A DNA stretch of 64,000 bases, taken from assembly GCA_945901085.1 (NCBI GenBank), contig CAMDJV010000019.1, positions 1 through 64,000 on the forward strand, in the 5' to 3' direction. Both the position numbers and the translations under genes were made by a program. Shown here in pieces: positions 63,038 through 64,000 of this stretch (position 1 is its first letter; every line of letters starts with the position of its first letter). The notes under the pieces are model-generated. The model saw only the letters and a list, made by a program, of their open reading frames with translations. It was not told the origin of the DNA and searched no databases. The DNA comes from Rhodovarius crocodyli (lineage in GTDB: Bacteria; Pseudomonadota; Alphaproteobacteria; Acetobacterales; Acetobacteraceae).

Positions 63038-63114
63038 TGGTCGGAGTGAGAGGATTCGAACCTCCGGCCCCCGCGTCCCGAACACGGTGCTCTACCAGGC
63101 TGAGCTACACTCCG
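63038..63114 (-). tRNA. tRNA-Pro (anticodon CGG)
   Basis: Minus strand: acceptor CGGAGTG pairs with CACTCCG, discriminator A and an encoded CCA. The D arm is GCTC-AGCCTGGTA-GAGC; anticodon stem-loop CCGTG-TTCGGGA-CGCGG gives CGG (reads CCG); T arm CGGAG-GTTCGAA-TCCTC type. 77 bases. Confidence 0.97.
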
Positions 63115-63292
63115 AGGCAGGAGCGCTTCTTACGCCGCCACCTCGGTGGCGGCAAGCCGGGCTGGGGGTGATATTGCAGTTCGCGGCGTAAACACCGCCG
63201 ATTGCGCTTTGCGCGCGGCTTCACAGCGGGCAGATTGCACCATCAGCCAGGCTGGGCACGGGGCCCTTCGCGGAATCGGAGATCATGTCGTG

Positions 63293-63760
63293 ATGAAAAA
63301 ATCGACCATGCTGGGTTCTGGGCTCGGTTTAGGGCTCGCCCTCATCGCCTTCGCCACGGCCACCACGGCAGGTTTTGCCCAAGGCAGCGACCCGGCGCAG
63401 ATCATCCGCGAGCGGCGTGAGGGGCTCAAGGCCATGGGCGCACAGATGGAGGCGATGGCCGCCATCGCCCAGGCCCGCGGCGACACCCAGCCCGCCATCG
63501 CGCGAATCGAGACCCTGCAGAACTTCTTCGCCAATTTTGTTGAACGTTTCCCGGCCAATACCCAGGCGGGTGAAACCCGGGCCCTGCCGGCCGTCTTCAC
63601 CGATAGCGCCGGCTTCGCCACGGCGCTCACCAACCTCAATACCCAATTGAGCACCCTGCGCGCCGTGGCCGCGAGCGGCGATGCGGCCGGCTTTGCCCCC
63701 GCACTTCAGGCTACAGGCGCCACCTGCGGGGCCTGCCACAGGGCCTATCGCAGCCGCTGA
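63293..63760 (+). CDS. cytochrome c' (class II c-type cytochrome)
   Basis: 155 residues: signal peptide (MKKSTMLGSGLGLGLALIAFATATTAGFA) and a four-helix mature protein with a single CGACH haem site five residues from the C-terminus (ATCGACHRAYRSR), the mark of cytochrome c'. Such periplasmic haem proteins bind NO and may buffer nitrosative stress. GGAGA lies about ten bases before the ATG. Followed by composite repeat copy 2, whose hairpins probably end its transcript. Confidence 0.9.
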   Translation: MKKSTMLGSGLGLGLALIAFATATTAGFAQGSDPAQIIRERREGLKAMGAQMEAMAAIAQARGDTQPAIARIETLQNFFANFVERFPANTQAGETRALPAVFTDSAGFATALTNLNTQLSTLRAVAASGDAAGFAPALQATGATCGACHRAYRSR

Positions 63761-63776
63761 AAGACGGGAAGGAAAG

Positions 63777-63835
63777 ATCGAGGGGCCTTGCCCCTCGAGC
63801 ACCCCAGCAGGAAGCTCAGTTTCCTGCACGTTCGT
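63777..63835. repeat. intergenic repeat module A, copy 2
   Basis: Matches 4961-5019 at 54 of 59 positions, same orientation: TCGAGGGGC-CTT-GCCCCTCGA then GCAGGAAGCT-CA-GTTTCCTGC. Begins 16 bases after the cytochrome c' stop. Confidence 0.85.
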
Positions 63836-63862
63836 AGAATTATCGTGGACATATATGTCGAC

Positions 63863-63909
63863 CCTGGTGGGAGAGCGGGAGAGAGCAATGCCCTTTCGCT
63901 GTTTTTGTC
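63863..63909. repeat. intergenic repeat module B, copy 2
   Basis: Matches 5164-5210 at 42 of 47 positions, same orientation and same order after module A, though only 27 bases separate the modules here against 144 at copy 1. The GCGGGAGAGAGCAATGCCCTTTCGC stem plus GTTTTTG is a fair terminator for cytochrome c'. The right-hand frame CCACCAG of copy 1 is not evident here. Confidence 0.75.
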
Positions 63910-63914
63910 TGATC

Positions 63915-63928
63915 AAACGGTACCGTTT
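63915..63928. promoter_or_regulatory. 14-base perfect palindrome
   Basis: AAACGGTACCGTTT is a perfect palindrome of operator size, 6 bases after module B. A further small stem GGTTTTT-CC-A-AAAAACC follows at 63951-63967. They may regulate a gene beyond the window edge; nothing else is seen in the last 90 bases. Confidence 0.35.
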
Positions 63929-64000
63929 CAACGGATGACGCTCGTTCTGAGGTTTTTCCAAAAAACCGCGTCTGGCGAGCAAATTGGTATAATGGTGAGC

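Noticed and set aside
1-64000. CRISPR arrays, toxin-antitoxin pairs, phage-defence genes or secretion islands
   Set aside because: No regularly spaced repeats and no recognisable proteins of those classes on either strand.

Overview
The window is a very G+C-rich chromosomal segment (60-base stretches I counted by hand run from about 70 to over 80 % G+C). Gene content points to an alphaproteobacterium, most likely an Acetobacteraceae (Roseomonas-like) member. Supporting points are the order purL-bolA-grxD, COQ9, DUF1178 and DUF2842 proteins, a carbohydrate porin, and five Bug/TctC-type periplasmic binding proteins. That genus-level placement is inference; there is no rRNA. I see no prophage, CRISPR array or intact insertion sequence. 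Two tRNA genes (Leu-CAA and Pro-CGG) are present.

Layout. 0-5.3 kb: a Bug binding protein, then a leftward sulfur/redox group (cysteine dioxygenase-like protein, four-domain rhodanese, ComF, glutaredoxin) and a DUF1178 protein. 5.3-9.7 kb: an AllE-like bicupin divergent from a TetR-devB-devC-devA type exporter operon, with two spaced palindromes that look like the TetR operator. 9.7-13 kb: two paralogous amino-acid-type ABC binding proteins flanking a short transposase-derived gene that has its own near-consensus promoter. 13-20 kb: gamma-glutamylcyclotransferase, tRNA-Leu, thioesterase, RraA-like protein, OprB porin, a lower-GC DUF4239-like membrane protein, a DNA glycosylase, an exported beta carbonic anhydrase and an aminotransferase. 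19.9-23.4 kb: a decapitated FAD monooxygenase remnant and a complete TctCBA transporter. 23.6-33.3 kb: a large catabolic locus with a PotABCD-type transporter interleaved with dehydrogenase and aldolase genes, an amidohydrolase, an iron-dependent alcohol dehydrogenase and a divergent FAD amine oxidase.

33.3-42 kb: housekeeping (rpsU, def, coq9, purL, bolA, grxD) around an M20 peptidase-Bug-M28 peptidase operon. 42-49.3 kb: taurine-pyruvate-type aminotransferase, NIPSNAP protein, esterase, methyltransferase, and a GNAT-nitrilase-lpxB operon. 49.4-57.9 kb: amidase/MFS divergent from a gamma-glutamyltransferase, then a leftward Bug/dehydratase/Bug/CoA-ligase group. 57.9-64 kb: a TrmH-type rRNA methyltransferase, a hydratase, a LOV-domain blue-light hybrid histidine kinase overlapping apt, DUF2842, tRNA-Pro and cytochrome c'.

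The theme is uptake and breakdown of small organic acids, amines and amides, with many 1-4 base gene overlaps showing tight operons. The most unusual non-coding content is a family of intergenic hairpins with the core GGGC-NNN-GCCC. These occur singly, nested inside longer inverted repeats, and as a two-module composite present at both ends of the window. There is also a 116-base near-perfect inverted repeat at 31982-32097. Strand composition flips from C-rich to G-rich between roughly 11 and 17 kb irrespective of gene direction.
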